Counted from the stretch's first letter, positions 31,371 through 44,257 are shown. The stretch is DNA of 44,768 bases from Circinella minor (GCA_016758965.1 JAEPRB010000296.1:1-44768), one strand, 5' to 3'. Made by a program: numbers and translations. The notes: generated from the sequence alone by a model not told the origin.

Positions 31371-33247
31371 ATGACTTATATACCTAAAGAGGCATTACCG
31401 AATTTACATCGTTACAAGTATGGAGGTGTTGATAAGTCTCTTGTTTCAAGATATATTTTATCAGTCTATTGGAATAACCTTGTAAAGATCTTTCCTGTAT
31501 GGGTCGCGTATGTGTCAATTTTTTTTTTATTTATTTTTTTTAGATCTCCCCCATCAATGTATATACAATTTTCGTTTTCGCTGATTATACTTTTTCTTCT
31601 TTTCATGCAGACCCAATCTTATTACACTTCTTGGATTATTATGTATTATTTGTAACGTTGGAACTTTATATTATTATGCCCCTGACTTAGGTCCTTGTCC
31701 AAACTGGGTATATACTTCGTACGTATATTTTAATTTGTTTGCAGAACTATCGATAGTTTTATACTTATGGAACTTTTCTATATATAGATTCGGTATTTGT
31801 CTTTTTATTTATCAATCTTTAGATGCTATTGATGGTAAACAAGCACGACGTACTGGTACATCAGGTCCATTGGGTGAATTGTTCGATCATGGTAAAATAT
31901 TATATAATCCGTTGAAAAAAAAAAGGGGATGGGGATGGAAGAGTAAAGAATGGATATATATATATATATATATATTAATAAACAACAATATATAGGTTGT
32001 GATGCACTTAATACGACATTGGGAGTACTTACATGGGCATCAGCTACATCTCTTGGACAAAGTTGGTGGACTGTTGTATCTTTAATGGCCAGTCTTGGAA
32101 ACTTTTATTTATCAACATGGGAAGAATATCATACTGGAATTTTGTTTTTGGGATATTTTAGTGGTCCTGTTGAAGGAGTCTTAATGCTTGTTGGTGTTCA
32201 TTTGATTTCTGGTTATTTTGGTAAGGTTTTCTTTTTTCCTCCCAATATTATTTTGTTGTTTTTATAATTATTAAAATGACTAATATTAAAAAAAAACCAC
32301 GTGTAAAATACTAATAATGTTCGATTGATCTTTCTTTCTCTCTCTCTCTCTTTCATCACAACTATTATCATCAGGTCCTGCATTTTGGACATTGCGCGTG
32401 AGTGAATTATTAGGTCCTGTGTTAACTTGGGAAGATCATCCATTAACAAGAATTGCTGGTGGATTACAATTAAATCACGTGTTAATTGTCATTGGATCAT
32501 TGGTTTTGTTATTGAATATTGTCACTGGGTAAAGTTGTTCTATATAACCATGGAGTAAAAACAAAATATATATATTATACGGGGTTTATCGATATATATA
32601 TGCAATGGAAGTACTAACTAAAAATAAAATAAAATAAACAAATAAATAATAATAATAATTATTATTATAATAGACTTATCAATGTGGTTCAAATTAAACG
32701 AAATCCAACCGATTTCTCTCATCCAGATGGTTCCATTCGAAAGGCTCTTGTTGGTTTATTCCCATTCATTTTCATGGTAGGTGGTTGTTATACTTGGTTA
32801 AGTCTTTGGCCTGAAATTGTTTATGAACATTTGAATTTGTTCATTCCCCTTGTTGGTCTCTTGTTTGGACATCAAGTCGGTTTAATGATTATCTCCCACG
32901 TTGCCAAATTGGATTTCCCTTATTGGAACTCATCTGTCAATCTTATTTTGGCTGCTGGTTGTTGTCTTGCCTATTTGGATAAGTCATTAGAAACGTAAGT
33001 AATAGTTGATCATTTTTTTATACTATTAATACTAATTTAAATTATTATATATAGTCCTTTGTCAATCACTCAAGCAGCCACATTAAAAGCATTCATTATC
33101 ATTGCAACGATTCAATATGGTAGTCTTGTCTTTGGTGTCATTAATGAAATTTGTACATATATGAATATTGGATGCTTGACTATTAAAAAGAAGAAATCCG
33201 AATCTAAAGTACAACAAAAACAACAAACAACCAAGAATTCAAAATAA
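31371..33247 (+). CDS. CDP-alcohol phosphotransferase (choline/ethanolamine phosphotransferase)
   Basis: Seven exons, 31371-31507, 31611-31718, 31788-31891, 31996-32220, 32375-32528, 32674-32994 and 33055-33247, join in phase to 413 residues. The complete CDP-alcohol phosphatidyltransferase signature DG-x2-AR-x8-G-x3-D-x3-D is at residues 97-119 (D97, G98, A101, R102, G111, D115, D119). It sits in the context [20 protein letters not shown], which is typical of Cpt1/Ept1. N-terminal [16 protein letters not shown] and PNLITLLGL also fit. Several hydrophobic segments follow, and the tail is Lys/Gln-rich. It should transfer phosphocholine and/or phosphoethanolamine from the CDP-alcohol to diacylglycerol in the ER or Golgi membrane. 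Substrate choice cannot be decided from sequence here. Confidence 0.94.
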
Positions 33248-34289
33248 TTTTTTTTTTAGTTAAATTATAGTTGTAAATATTTTCATATATACATTATATA
33301 TTTTATACATATATAACCTCTTCTTCAACCCTCAACATCCCTTGTCCCCCCAACCATCCCATCATTTTTTTTTATATTATATGTTAGTGTGTTCAAATTT
33401 CAAATAAAATAAAATAAATAATAAAGAGATACTTTTTTTTTTCTTTTTTTTTTTTTTTTTTTTTTTTGTTAAAGAATTCATATATAGAATAACCATCCAA
33501 CTGCCACTGAATTATATTGTTCAGACAGATACCCTCACTTGTTCATTCCGTATACTTGAAAAAGTAAAATAAACTTGAGTGGCGATTTGACTGACCGCAT
33601 CTTTATTTTATATGTCTATATATTAAACCTATTTTTGCATATCAAAACGAGTCTATTTAAATGAACTTTGGTATTATACGTACGAATCAACAATACTGTA
33701 TCTTTCAACAAGAAAGATGTTAAAATATAGATTTTATTAGGTATGGTATATAAAAAGGCACACGTTATTTCTACTGAAACAATATTTTTGATTTACCTTT
33801 GGTCATCGTTTAGAACGATACGTACTTTTCTTTCAGGATATTAAGCAAATAAAAAATAAATCAAGTTATTCATAGTTACTGTGGCTACTACATTTTCAAC
33901 CATATGCAGCAATATCGAATAAAAAACGCCATGTGTAAGTGGTATAGATATTATCATCTCTTTTTTTTTTTGAGAACCTTCTTGATGATTCTGGGGGGAT
34001 GGTTCTTTTATAAAAAAAAAAAAAGTCATACTCAGAGTTGCTATGGTGCTCTTTTATGTTGTTGTGGTCACCTTGCTAATAAAGTTTTTTATATACTGTT
34101 AAGAATAAAAAAAAATTCACGTATAGTATTATCGATTTTTTTTTAATAATCACAAATCACTGTATTTATTTTTGTTGTTGTTTTCGTTATTTGAAAGAAA
34201 AAAAATAGGAAGGAGGATGGGGGGTACAGGGGAGAAAGATATTCGATATATAGATGTGTTTGTTATTTATTTGTTTATTTGTTTTTTAT
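33248..34289. terminator. Convergent 3' spacer
   Basis: Between the phosphotransferase (+) and Rpn3 (-). AATAAAATAAAATAAATAAT near 33402 and T-runs at 33432-33467 fit 3' processing signals. No credible gene; the frames at 33841-34146 run through homopolymers. Confidence 0.45.
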
Positions 34290-34579
34290 TTAGAAATCAC
34301 CAAGGTGATCACCTCCATCATCATCCAAATCACCTTCTGCAATCTCTTGAGCCAATTCTCGTTCTCTTTCACGAGCAGCTTCAGCATTAGCCAATTCCTT
34401 TCTATGAGCATCCAATGGGAAACGCATTGCCTTGATAGCATCATTATGAAGGTTCATACAGAAAGTAATACGTTGATTAAATGCATATTGAGGTTCATTG
34501 GTGGAATAAATATCAACAATTTCCTAAAAAAAAAAATTAAAAACCCCCATCATTTTAGTTAGTAAAACCATATAAAAAT

Positions 34580-34614
<35 letters not shown>

Positions 34615-36716
34615 GAGAGAGATAAGAATATTTACTTTGCTCTTCATAAATCCACCATTATGATCCAATGTAGCATCAATTACACCATCTCTGATAGCTT
34701 TGGAAACAATAAATTCAGCATCTTCTTCACTATCCAAATGAAGCTTAATACAAATATCTCTCAATGAAATCTTGGAATAAGAAAGACTGATCATTCGAAT
34801 GCCTGTCTTGATAACATTATGACGAAGACGTAAAATAAGAGTATATGTTTTGTCCTTTTTGAAAACTGCTTCAAATTTAGCCAAACCTTCTTGGAATTTA
34901 TTCAAATCACCAATACGAACAGCTAATATAATATAATATTACAAATTAGAATAAAGAATCATGGGTTATTGTTGTTATAAATAATGGCTTTTTTTTTCAT
35001 TTACTTTACCTTGAGTGATATGAAGATAAGGTACAAGTGCCTTTTTCAACATGGGTTGACGGAACAATGATCGTTCTGGAATTTCACCAAGCAAAAGTTG
35101 AACAACGATAAAAAATTTATGGACCTGAAAAAAAAAAAAGTCAACATATCATTATCACTGGTTCCTGATTTTTTTTGAGGGGTTGAGGGAAATATTTGTA
35201 GAATGGAGAATTAAAAAAAAAAATAAAACTTACAGTTTGTTGGAATCCAGCAGTAACAGTATTTTGAGGAGCTTTTCGAATAGCTTGAGTCAAATAAGTA
35301 TGTGCTGAAGTATAAGCAAGTTGAAGAGCCTTGATACGACCAAGATAATAAGCATAACGAGCAGCTTGATTATTACCAGCATTTTCAGGGAATGCACTCT
35401 TTGATACTAATTTATCAGCTTGATCATACAAGTTATGAACAAAATAGTTTCTTAACAACAGGTTCAAAAGTGTTGCCTAAGAAAAAAAAGATTTAAATAT
35501 ATTGTCTTACAACCTAATTTTTTTTATCATTTATCCTCTCCTTTCTCCTCCAAAAAAACCGTTAATAGTAAATTTACCTGTGTTTCATCATCACGTCTCA
35601 AAGTAGCTGTTCGTAATGATGCAAGTTGCAATCTATATTATTATTATTATTATTTGTTATTTGTTATTTGTTATTATCGGTTTACCATGTCCTATGTTAT
35701 CTTTTATTAAAGGTGAATGAATAAAACTACTTACGGTCGAATTTCAGCAAGACGATTAGATAATTCATAGAAACGAGCATGATAAAAGTGTACACGAGCA
35801 GCGAGTTGATCAAGTGTACGTCGGTTGAGTTGTAATAATTTCTCAAGAGTTTTATCAGCAAGTGTAATACCCTATTATTATTATTATTAATATTACTAAT
35901 AATCCCATTCAAATTTCATTCATCCTGTTCCATTCGATACCGTTTAGATAAATCCCTTATTATCATTATTATGTAGTTCTTTATACCTTTTCCAATTGAT
36001 TTTGATCCAATAAATAAATCAATGTGAGTAAATGAAGATACATATCAACTTCTGGCAATTCATTGCTCTTTTCTTTTCCACTATCCACTTCCATTGAAGT
36101 ATTTTCTTCTCCAAGATATTGTAAAAGGAAAGAACGTTGTTCATCTATTATTTAAAAATATAATATTATTTTTTTAATTTGTTAGTATTCTTTCTTTTCT
36201 TTGATAATAAAAGTAAATGCATATATCGTTTTACCAGAACTATAGTATTCCGAGATTACTTGAGAAAGAATAGAAGAAGTAAGTCGACGTCTTATAGAAG
36301 GAAGTGTTCGTAAAACACGAGTTGTAAAACGAGATTCGATTGTATCAACAGCACGTTCCAACAATGAAAAGTTACGTTTTAATTCTAATATATAATAATA
36401 TGATATTTATATTTAAATAACTCCATTAGTTAAGTCTTTTTTCAGTTTTTTTTTTCTCTTTATAAATAAAACAATAATAATAACAAATAATAATTATGCT
36501 ACTAAATATAATTAAAGGATCCTGCATAACTAATTATATATATAATGTGTGTGTGTGTGTGTGAGTGAGTTGATAATAAGAAAGTTGGCATTTACCTGCA
36601 ATAACAGAAGCAGTTGTTTCTTTTTCTAATCGAAGTTGTTTTGTTTCCTCATCTTCTTCAATCTCCATTTCTTCTGGTTGTGTTTCTTTTTCTGGTTTAG
36701 TTTCTTTGGTTGACAT
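34290..36716 (-). CDS. RPN3: 26S proteasome non-ATPase regulatory subunit Rpn3 (PSMD3)
   Basis: Nine minus-strand exons join in phase to 499 residues: 36716-36596, 36384-36235, 36144-35987, 35871-35735, 35632-35578, 35476-35234, 35124-35010, 34922-34636 and 34523-34290. The acidic, Glu-rich N-terminus (about 1-35) precedes a helical repeat region. That region contains [20 protein letters not shown] and [20 protein letters not shown], which are characteristic of Rpn3. The PCI/winged-helix part lies at about 330-420 ([40 protein letters not shown]). The tail ends in an Asp/Gly-rich stretch [13 protein letters not shown]. Rpn3 is a lid subunit of the 19S regulatory particle that scaffolds the deubiquitinase module. 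The length matches the family (about 490-530). The start is the first ATG of the exon, 13 nt downstream of an in-frame-free AT leader. It is convergent with the phosphotransferase gene. Confidence 0.95.
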
Positions 36717-38393
36717 GATGAATTTGTGAATATATGTGTGAAAAGAAAGATGTAATAATATAAAAAGGACCCAAAAGAAAAAAAAAAAAGGGCGACGCGT
36801 CAAAGGGAGAGAGAGTTTGAGTGAGGTTCGGAGAAGTGAGTCTTTTCAAAAAAATAAGTGCACACGCAATTCAATTCCTTAATAAAGTGATGTCATTGGC
36901 TGGTTCCATATTAGGAAATTATAAACTTTTTGTTCTTAGATAGGGGAACATACTTTAATGAATAGTTTTTCCTATAATGAATTTATAAATATATCTTCTA
37001 TGTATTATAGTAAGAGCAAAATATTATAATAATAAGAGCTATATAAACTAAAAGATCAACATGTTAACTAACTATTTGTGATTATATTTTTTTTTTTCAA
37101 TAGTACTTGTGGTTTCTTGTATTTTTATTTACTAGTCCATAATATACGTACATAGCAAAAATTACGTTTATTTGAATAACTTTAGCTGTCATTACTATTA
37201 CTATAAACTAAGTATGTAATATAAAAATAAAGCGTAATTTATATAATTTAGAAATAAATAGACGGTTTACAAAATAGCAACAATGTGAATACACCAGGTA
37301 GGCAAAAACTTCACTAGGTTTATAACACTACAAATAATAATAATAATATTATCTAATTTCAACACATAGAAACAAATTAAACTCTTAGTACAATGGTTAT
37401 ACAGTAATTCATTTTAATTTTGAAGTGCATACGTAAGTAGTAGAAAACTTGTAAATAATGTACTATATACGTAAAAAGAAATCTTATCGTGATAATTAAC
37501 TGATGTTATGTCCAAAATGAAAACTTATTTACTGAAAATATTTCAATAAAGATATATATTACAGGGATCATTGTAGAAAAAAAAGGTATAATACTTTTAT
37601 GATAAGTGGTGCATCTTAGAAATAGTTATTTTTTTCAACACCAAGGAAATAGAGAAGACCAATTCTTTGTCTTTTACTTTCTTTGATTCTCACAACAGAT
37701 GTTTTCTGCTTTAGATTGATCTTCACTTATTTAATAAGTCAACTTAATATGATGGTATCGCCCTACTTATGGACAAAATGTTAACTGTATTATTTTTTTC
37801 AATATAGTTTTATGCCGCAACCGACACTTTTCCTTCTTTTATCTTTTAACCTATACATAAATCCACAACACAAACTAACCTATCCAGCTATATATACGTC
37901 ATATTTAAGTATAAAAAGCATGCTATTCTATCAATCCATAACCATTTTTTCATTACATGTATGCCATAGTATAAGCGTACGACAATTTTTTTTTATGTGT
38001 CACATACTTGAGAAATATATCAAGTAAGAAGCCCGCAACATTTAAATTTAGAGAATTACTACGGGCACAGCATAGAGGGTGCATGTTAGGGTCGTTATAG
38101 TACGCTGCGCCCATAGTCTGACTTTAATCTTTGATCCATTAAAAACCATCCTCATTTGAACAGTTACTTTTGCTGTTAAGTACGTAGAATAATTTGCCTT
38201 TGCTATAGGTGTTAGTTATGCTCTATAAGAGTAGAAATAGTAATAAAATAGGAGTTAGAAAAGCAGCCTGATAATGAAAACAACAAAGACTACAAATAAC
38301 AGGCCAGAGTTTTCTTCTTTTGTAAGTCATATTAGATACATGTGAGGTCAAGTACATACATATGAATAGGATTTTACCCGATCATTATAACTC
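36717..38393. other. Noncoding 1.7-kb stretch at the edge of the transposon region
   Basis: Contains the Rpn3 promoter (to about 37000), then AT-rich DNA without genes. An imperfect inverted pair GGGCACAGC (38063-38071) and GCTGCGCCC (38104-38112) can form an 8/9-bp stem with a 32-nt loop in a locally GC-richer patch. Confidence 0.4.
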
Positions 38394-38484
38394 AGATCAA
38401 GAATTCGTTAAAACGATTATTCGATATAACGATGTCCTTTTGGTCTCACGAGGGGTATCGTTATAGCGAGCGGTGACAGTATAG
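38394..38484. mobile_element. Lone right end of the pogo-like family
   Basis: Read inward from the right it gives CTGTCACCGCTCGCTATAAC, then GATACCCCTCGTGAGACCAA and a TCGTTATATCG motif. This matches the left end of the element at 19807 (CAGTCATCGCTCGATATAAC, then GATACACCCCGTCAGACCAA). A TA follows the terminal CAG. No partner end was found to the left, so this is a truncated copy. Confidence 0.7.
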
Positions 38485-38485
38485 T

Positions 38486-38750
38486 TCTACTAAACAATAA
38501 TAAAATACTTAGTTCACTCACTCTTATTTTCTATTTTCACCCTACAATCGGGATTGATTTACTTTGTCGGTTATTAAATTGATCAAACTCTTTTATTCTT
38601 AAACGTTTATAAGTTAATTGTTATAACTTATCCTTTTCCTACTTGAGTCATATACTCGGAATTATATTACTTTTATTCATTTTCTAACATGATACGACAG
38701 AGAACATATCAATATATATATATAATATAGATATAAGGAAAAAAGACTAA
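38486..38750. other. Spacer before the truncated helicase
   Basis: AT-rich, no gene. The helicase reading frame can be followed back only to about 38748 (GRVVFVSPGDM...), where a stop interrupts it. Confidence 0.4.
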
Positions 38751-41011
38751 TATACTGTTGGTCGGGTAGTCTTTGTGTCGCCTGGTGATATGGAACGATT
38801 CTCTTTACGCCTTTTGCTACATAATGTTCCTGGCGCACAAAGTTTTGACGATTTATTACGTTACAATGGTCGTGAATATGAATTATTTCAAGAAGCGGCT
38901 GCAGCACGTTTGTTGTTGGAAAGTGATGAAGAATATGACGTCTGTCTTGCAGAAGCAATATCTGTTGTAACATCCATCCCTCAACTTCGTCGTCTTTTTG
39001 TTACTTTACTTTTATTCGCAAATCCATCCAATCCTGGTGCTTTGTGGCAAAAATATGGCGACCATCTTTCAGAAGACTATCAGCATCGATATCGTGTGAA
39101 TGATTTAGAACCTGATGTTGCACGCTGTAATGCTCAAGCAATCACTGACATCAATAATCTTCTTTTGGATCAAAATAGTTCCCTTTCACAATTTCCAACA
39201 CTCCCCCCTTTACCCGATCTTTCTTCTTTTGAAAGTGAAATACCTGAACATCCACAGCAGGTAGAAGATGAAAACACTGAAGATCTGGCCCAAGTAGCAG
39301 AAGATTCAATTAGAAGCCTTAATGCTGATCAACGTGCCGTATTCGATGCAGTAACAGCTGCTGTCGATGATCCTACTATAGAGCAACGCGCCTTCTTTTT
39401 GGATGGTCAAGGCGGGAGTGGTAAAACATTCCTTTATAATACTCTCCTTGCCCACGTTCAATCTCAAAACAAGTCTGCAATTGCTGTTGCTTCTACTGGT
39501 GTTGCTGCTTTGTTGCTTCGACGAGGTGCAACAGCACATTCTGTATTCAAAATTCCTGTTGAAAATTTGGACGATTCATCTACATGTTCAATTAGTTTAC
39601 AAAGTGAAAGGGCGCAAGCCATTCGCGATGCTTCTTTAATTGTTTGGGATGAAGTACCAATGATTCATCGTCATGCTGTTGAGGCTGTAAATCGTACACT
39701 TCAAGATATCATGGGTGCTACTGATCCTTTACTACAAAACGCCCTTTTTGGTAACAAAGTAATAGTTTTTGGTGGTGATTTTCGACAGACCCTTCCTGTT
39801 GTCAAAAGAGGAAGTAGAAGTGACTGTATAAATGCAAGTTTTGTTCGTTCGCCTTTATGGAATTCAATTCGTACTTTTCGTTTAACAATCAACATGCGGT
39901 TACAAAACCTTGACAATAACAACGAACATTCTGAACCTCAACGGCAATTTGCGCGAGAATTACTTCAAATCGGCGACCGTCAAATGGCTTCAGGTACTTT
40001 ATCTTCTGAACAAAAAAAATATATATATAAATAAACCCAAAAAAATGGCTTCTAATACTAATTTTCATTTTATAGTTCGTCCAAACTCAGACTATATTTT
40101 CCTTGATCAAATATAAATAATCTTTTGGATGTAATCTACCCAAATTTAGACAGCCATACAACACCCGACCCACAATATTTTGCACAAAGGGCCATATTAT
40201 CACCAAAAAACGCTGTGGTAGATATCATTAATGATGTCGCCACTGATCGTTTCCCAGGCGAATGCCGTGAATATTTGAGTGCAGACACTGTACCTGGCGA
40301 AGAATATACCAATCAAATCCCTACTGAATTTTTAAACACATTGTCTATTTCAGATAACAAGCATGTCTGTTAAAAATGGAGAGAGCTTCTTCATAAATTC
40401 ATGTCACCACTAACAAGTTCATTTGCTGCGTTCTATTTATATTATATATTATTCATTATTTATTCGGATATCATTATCATTATATTACTTTATTTCGTTT
40501 AAACTAAATAGGGTTCCCACCTCATCGACTTCGTCTAAAAATTAACCAACCTGTCATCCTTCTCCGTAACTTGAATCCAGCAGAGGGTCTTTGTAATGGA
40601 ACAAAATTGATTTGCAGAAACCTGCATTCACATCTCATAGAAGCCGAAATTATAACTGGCAGCCATGCTGGCAATCGCGTTCATATACCACGTGTTAAAC
40701 TTATCAGCTCTTCACAATCTTCTGGGTTACCATGTGAAATATCTCGAAAACAATTTCCACTCAAACCTGCTTTCTGTCTTAGTATAAACAAGTCGCAAGG
40801 TCAAACATTAACACACGTTGGTGTTTATCTTCCTGATCCCGTGTTTTCGCATGGTCAGTTATATGTCGCATTTTCGCGCGTTACCGATTACAGAAACTTG
40901 CATATAATGGCTGAATGGGATAGACAAGCTGATCGCCCTATTACAAAAAATGTCGTATATCCTGAAATATTCTCTCCGTCACCTCTTCCGCCTCCTCCTT
41001 CACTTTCATAA
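38751..41011 (+). pseudogene. Helitron PIF1-like helicase, 5'-truncated and frame-broken
   Basis: The frame 38751-40034 begins VGRVVFVSPGDMERFSLRLL, a segment that sits between the Rep and helicase domains of Helitron proteins; the HUH Rep domain is absent. Walker A is GQGGSGKT (211-218 counted from the ATG at 38775), Walker B is IVWDEVPMIHR (D292, E293), and motif GGDFRQTLPVV follows. The frame stops near 40034. Helicase sequence resumes at 40129-40350 (YPNLDSHTTPDPQYFAQRAI) after a likely small frameshift near 40115. It then breaks again and resumes at about 40512-41011 (NPAEGLCNGTKLICRN, LSINKSQGQTLTHVGVYLPD, FSHGQLYVAFSRV). The 40374-40510 gap could be an intron but no phase-correct splice was found. 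It would have driven rolling-circle transposition; this copy is inactive. Confidence 0.85.
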
Positions 41012-41232
41012 CTTCTTTACATATTAAATCAATCTATCTCATCAAACAAGCAACTTTTCTTTTAATAATAACCCTTACTTCTACAAAAATTCAATAGAAT
41101 CACTCTACATACTCATAATAACTTTCATATACTTTCTTTTCTTTTTTATCAATAAAATGCTATCCAATCCTAAAGACACCTTATTACTATACTAATACAG
41201 TTTATTTTTTTATTTTCTTGAATCCACAAAAC

Positions 41233-41381
41233 AATTATACAGCCTTGGGCATCGTCGCCACTAGGCGCGAAGCGCCTTTTTGGGGGGTCAAGGGGGGTTT
41301 TACCCCCCTTGCGACGTGTTTTCCGTTGAATGACCCGAAGCGAAGCGTAGGGGCTCATTCAGCCGAAGCGAAGCGAGGTAG
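41233..41381. mobile_element. Helitron-type 3' terminal region, copy 1
   Basis: A GC-rich block with perfect hairpins GGCGC-GAA-GCGCC (41264-41276) and AAGGGGGG/CCCCCCTT, then GACCCGAAGCGAAGCG and GCGAAGCGAGGTAG. It is closely similar to 41669-41818. Being downstream of the Helitron helicase, it is most simply that element's 3' end. The final GTAG is a degenerate form of the CTRR end. Confidence 0.6.
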
Positions 41382-41818
41382 TCTATATCTATCTATATTA
41401 TTAAAATAATAACTTTTACACAAAAAAGGAAATTTTACTAGCAAAAATAATTTTTACTACTACACAAAAAAGGAAATATGACTGAGTTAAAACTAATAAA
41501 ACATGACAAACAAGTACAAAAGTGTCGATTGATTTTTTTCTGGATGTCATACCATATATGTATAATATATTTTCAAACGTGGTTTGATTGAATCATGACA
41601 TTATTATTATTATTATTTGTGATTTTTTACACTAATATCTGATATATATATTTTTTTATCTCAAAAAGGATTATACAGCTTTGAATATCGTTGCTACAAG
41701 GCGCGAAGCGCCGTTAGGGGTCAAAGGGGGGAACCCCCTTTGCGACGCAAACCGCTAAATGACCCGAAGCGAAGCGAAGGGGCTCATTTTTCCGAGCGAA
41801 GCGAGGAAGGGTTGCTAG
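41382..41818 (+). mobile_element. ~437-bp non-autonomous Helitron-like element in tandem
   Basis: It begins TCTATATCTATCTATATTAT, the TC-start and AT-rich leader usual for Helitron 5' ends, directly after copy 1. It ends in CTAG at 41815-41818, followed by T. The last 150 bp repeats the copy-1 3' block: GGCGC-GAA-GCGCC at 41700-41712, AAAGGGGG/CCCCCTTT, and GACCCGAAGCGAAGCG. There is no coding capacity. Boundaries are inferred from family rules and from the two-copy comparison. Confidence 0.55.
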
Positions 41819-41882
41819 TAATAATTAAATAGCAAGTGGGTTTCCTTTGTAATCAACAAATATCTCAAGGAAACCAACATTA

Positions 41883-44171
41883 ATAAATGGAATTCGACGA
41901 ATGTGGTAGATGCTATCATTAAGAAATATCATGTCATTGATTCAATCATGGCCATCGAAGTAGTAATAAACGAGTATACCAGTTGCATTGCTCAATTCTT
42001 GAAAGAAAAAGAGAATACCCTTCTACATTGTAATTTGAAGAAGGTGAAAATCTTGAAGAAAACAGCTGCCAAGTCTATCGATATTCCCTTTATTCGTGCC
42101 AAATTTATAAAAGATACAAGAAAGGTACAGCACTGTAATATTGGGTGTAATGATGGATTATATGCTAGCGTTACTGAAATATTATAAATTATATTTAGGA
42201 TATTGTGGATTTAGTTCTTGAACAAGAAATCACGGAAGCCGGTAGACAACGAGGAAAAAGAAATCGTCGCGCTGCTGAATAATCTACAACAGTACCGTCA
42301 ACATCCACATTATCATCACCATCCAAAAAACAACGCGTTTCATCCAATGAAATGCTTGCAACTTTAGTCAATCATGAGTAAGTATTGATCTTTATTTATT
42401 ATATTGGGTGGGTTTAAATAATAATAAGAAAACTAAACATATCGTTTAATTTATATATAGTGGCAAGAATCCTGTTGTTGATCTGGCTTCAATTACTAAT
42501 AAGTCCAGTCATTATTCATATAAAAAGAAGTTGATGAGCCGATACGGATTAAAACTCAAATATGCATTGACCATCGATGAGCATGATGTTTTGACAAGAT
42601 TATCAAGTGGTAAAGACCTTAATACACTTATCCTATTACGTAATGAGTTGTTTTCTTGGCCAGATGATAGCATCAGTCCCAGTGAGGATCGGTCATAATT
42701 TATTAATATATGGTGTATTTGGTGGATATAGAGGAAATTAGTATGATCATAGTGGATTAGTCTAACATGTACATATACCATCTAATAATTTACCCGATCA
42801 GAACTTTATTCATCTTATCACTAAACCACCAAAGTTATTATAAGTTAGAAACCCCTATCATTAAAGTGGCTTGAACTTGATAAATTTAGATATTATTCTT
42901 TTAATCGAAGATGTAATTGGTGGATAGGTGATGATCATATTGTTAATGATCGATTCTCAGTATGGAATATATTAGAACCGGTCTTCATCATCTGTAAATA
43001 ATAATTCCTTTATTACATAATTTGACTGTATGAGTGATTCAATATCTAATTCATAATAACTCTTTCTTTATATATAAAAATAGTATTAACTTGTATGATA
43101 AACGTCATCTTGTATTTCCATCGCACAACGAAGCGTTCTATCAAATTCATGTGTATTCAAATTTGTTGGATGGAATCTTCATGTATGATCCCGATTTTCG
43201 TGTTGTTAGGTAAGCATTACAGCTCACCTTGTAAAATTACCATCATACCTTTGAAAGAATTATTAACACAGGTTGTAAATATATCTATATACATAGATCC
43301 GAGTGCAATTCCACTGTTGAACAGAAGTTGAAAGCTATTGGAGAGATGGATGATAACAGCAAGCTTCGAAAATGGAATTTCATTTATCGACACATTGGTG
43401 AGCAGTATGAGCTATTTATCTGTGAGGATAAACCGGACTCGGCTTCACCAAGTGCTGTTCAAAAGGATTCAAAAAAATGTGACAAGCTTCGAATCGATAT
43501 GCTAAAAACCGCAATCAAGGATGCCACCATGACTGAGCTTATTGAACTTCTTGAAACTATTACTGCACAAACCCATGGTTTAGAAATGACAATAAGAGGC
43601 ACAAGAAAAATTGGTGATACATTTGTGCATTACACCAAGGCCCAAGTCACTATCCCATCCACAATATCATCAAAATGCGCTGCTCTTGCGGAATTCCTGG
43701 CTGTTGTTATATCATTGCAGATATATTTCTATACATGTTACACACATTTCTCTCTTTATTTACGATATGTAGGAATCTCAGGTTTATATTTTCTAACTTT
43801 GATCATTTTTATATTATTATTTTTATGCGAAAACATATTAGCGGGCCACGATGTTAAATTTCGTTCGATTACAGATTGCCTTGGAATCATCATCATCTTA
43901 CAACGTTCAATACTTATCAAATGAACCAGATTCTCCTAATTCAAGTCAAGAATCTAATGAAGGTTATTCAGCAGCACAGAGGAGCTTTATGGATACAAGA
44001 AAAAAAGAACATTTGGATAATGCAAAAGAGGAGATGAAGCAAGTAAAGCACGGTGATCGAGTGTTGGTTGCAAACAACCTTGAAATGTTATACATGCTTG
44101 CCCAATCAAAAAAGACAACCTATTGTAATGATGATGAAAACAATAACGATGATAGTGAAAAAGAGGATTAA
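41883..44171 (+). pseudogene. Large decayed multi-exon gene, unrecognised
   Basis: Protein-like segments follow one another with some intact splice sites. They begin with TNVVDAIIKKYHVIDSIMAI (41900 on) and DIVDLVLEQEITEAGRQRGK (42200) with an in-frame TAA after NRRAAE. After a phase-correct intron (GA|GTAAGT to ATATAG|TGG) comes NPVVDLASITNKSSHYSYKK (42470 on). Frame changes lie near 42695, 42740 and 42840. DKFRYYSFNRRCNWWIGDDH (about 42885) is followed by RHLVFPSHNEAFYQIHVYSN (43102) and a phase-correct intron to 43297. The large exon 43328-43700 holds MDDNSKLRKWNFIYRHIGEQ. The last exon from 43872 (IALESSSSYNVQYLSNEPDS) has an acidic tail. At least three frame lesions and one stop argue against a live gene. 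The family is unknown to me. Confidence 0.6.
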
Positions 44172-44220
44172 CAAATAGTCTTATCTTTTATACCTATCAT
44201 ATCCCTCAATAATATCATCA

Positions 44221-44257
<37 letters not shown>

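Noticed and set aside
41170..41409. Frames on both strands over the GC-rich block
   Set aside because: They arise from palindromic Helitron-end sequence and not from a gene.
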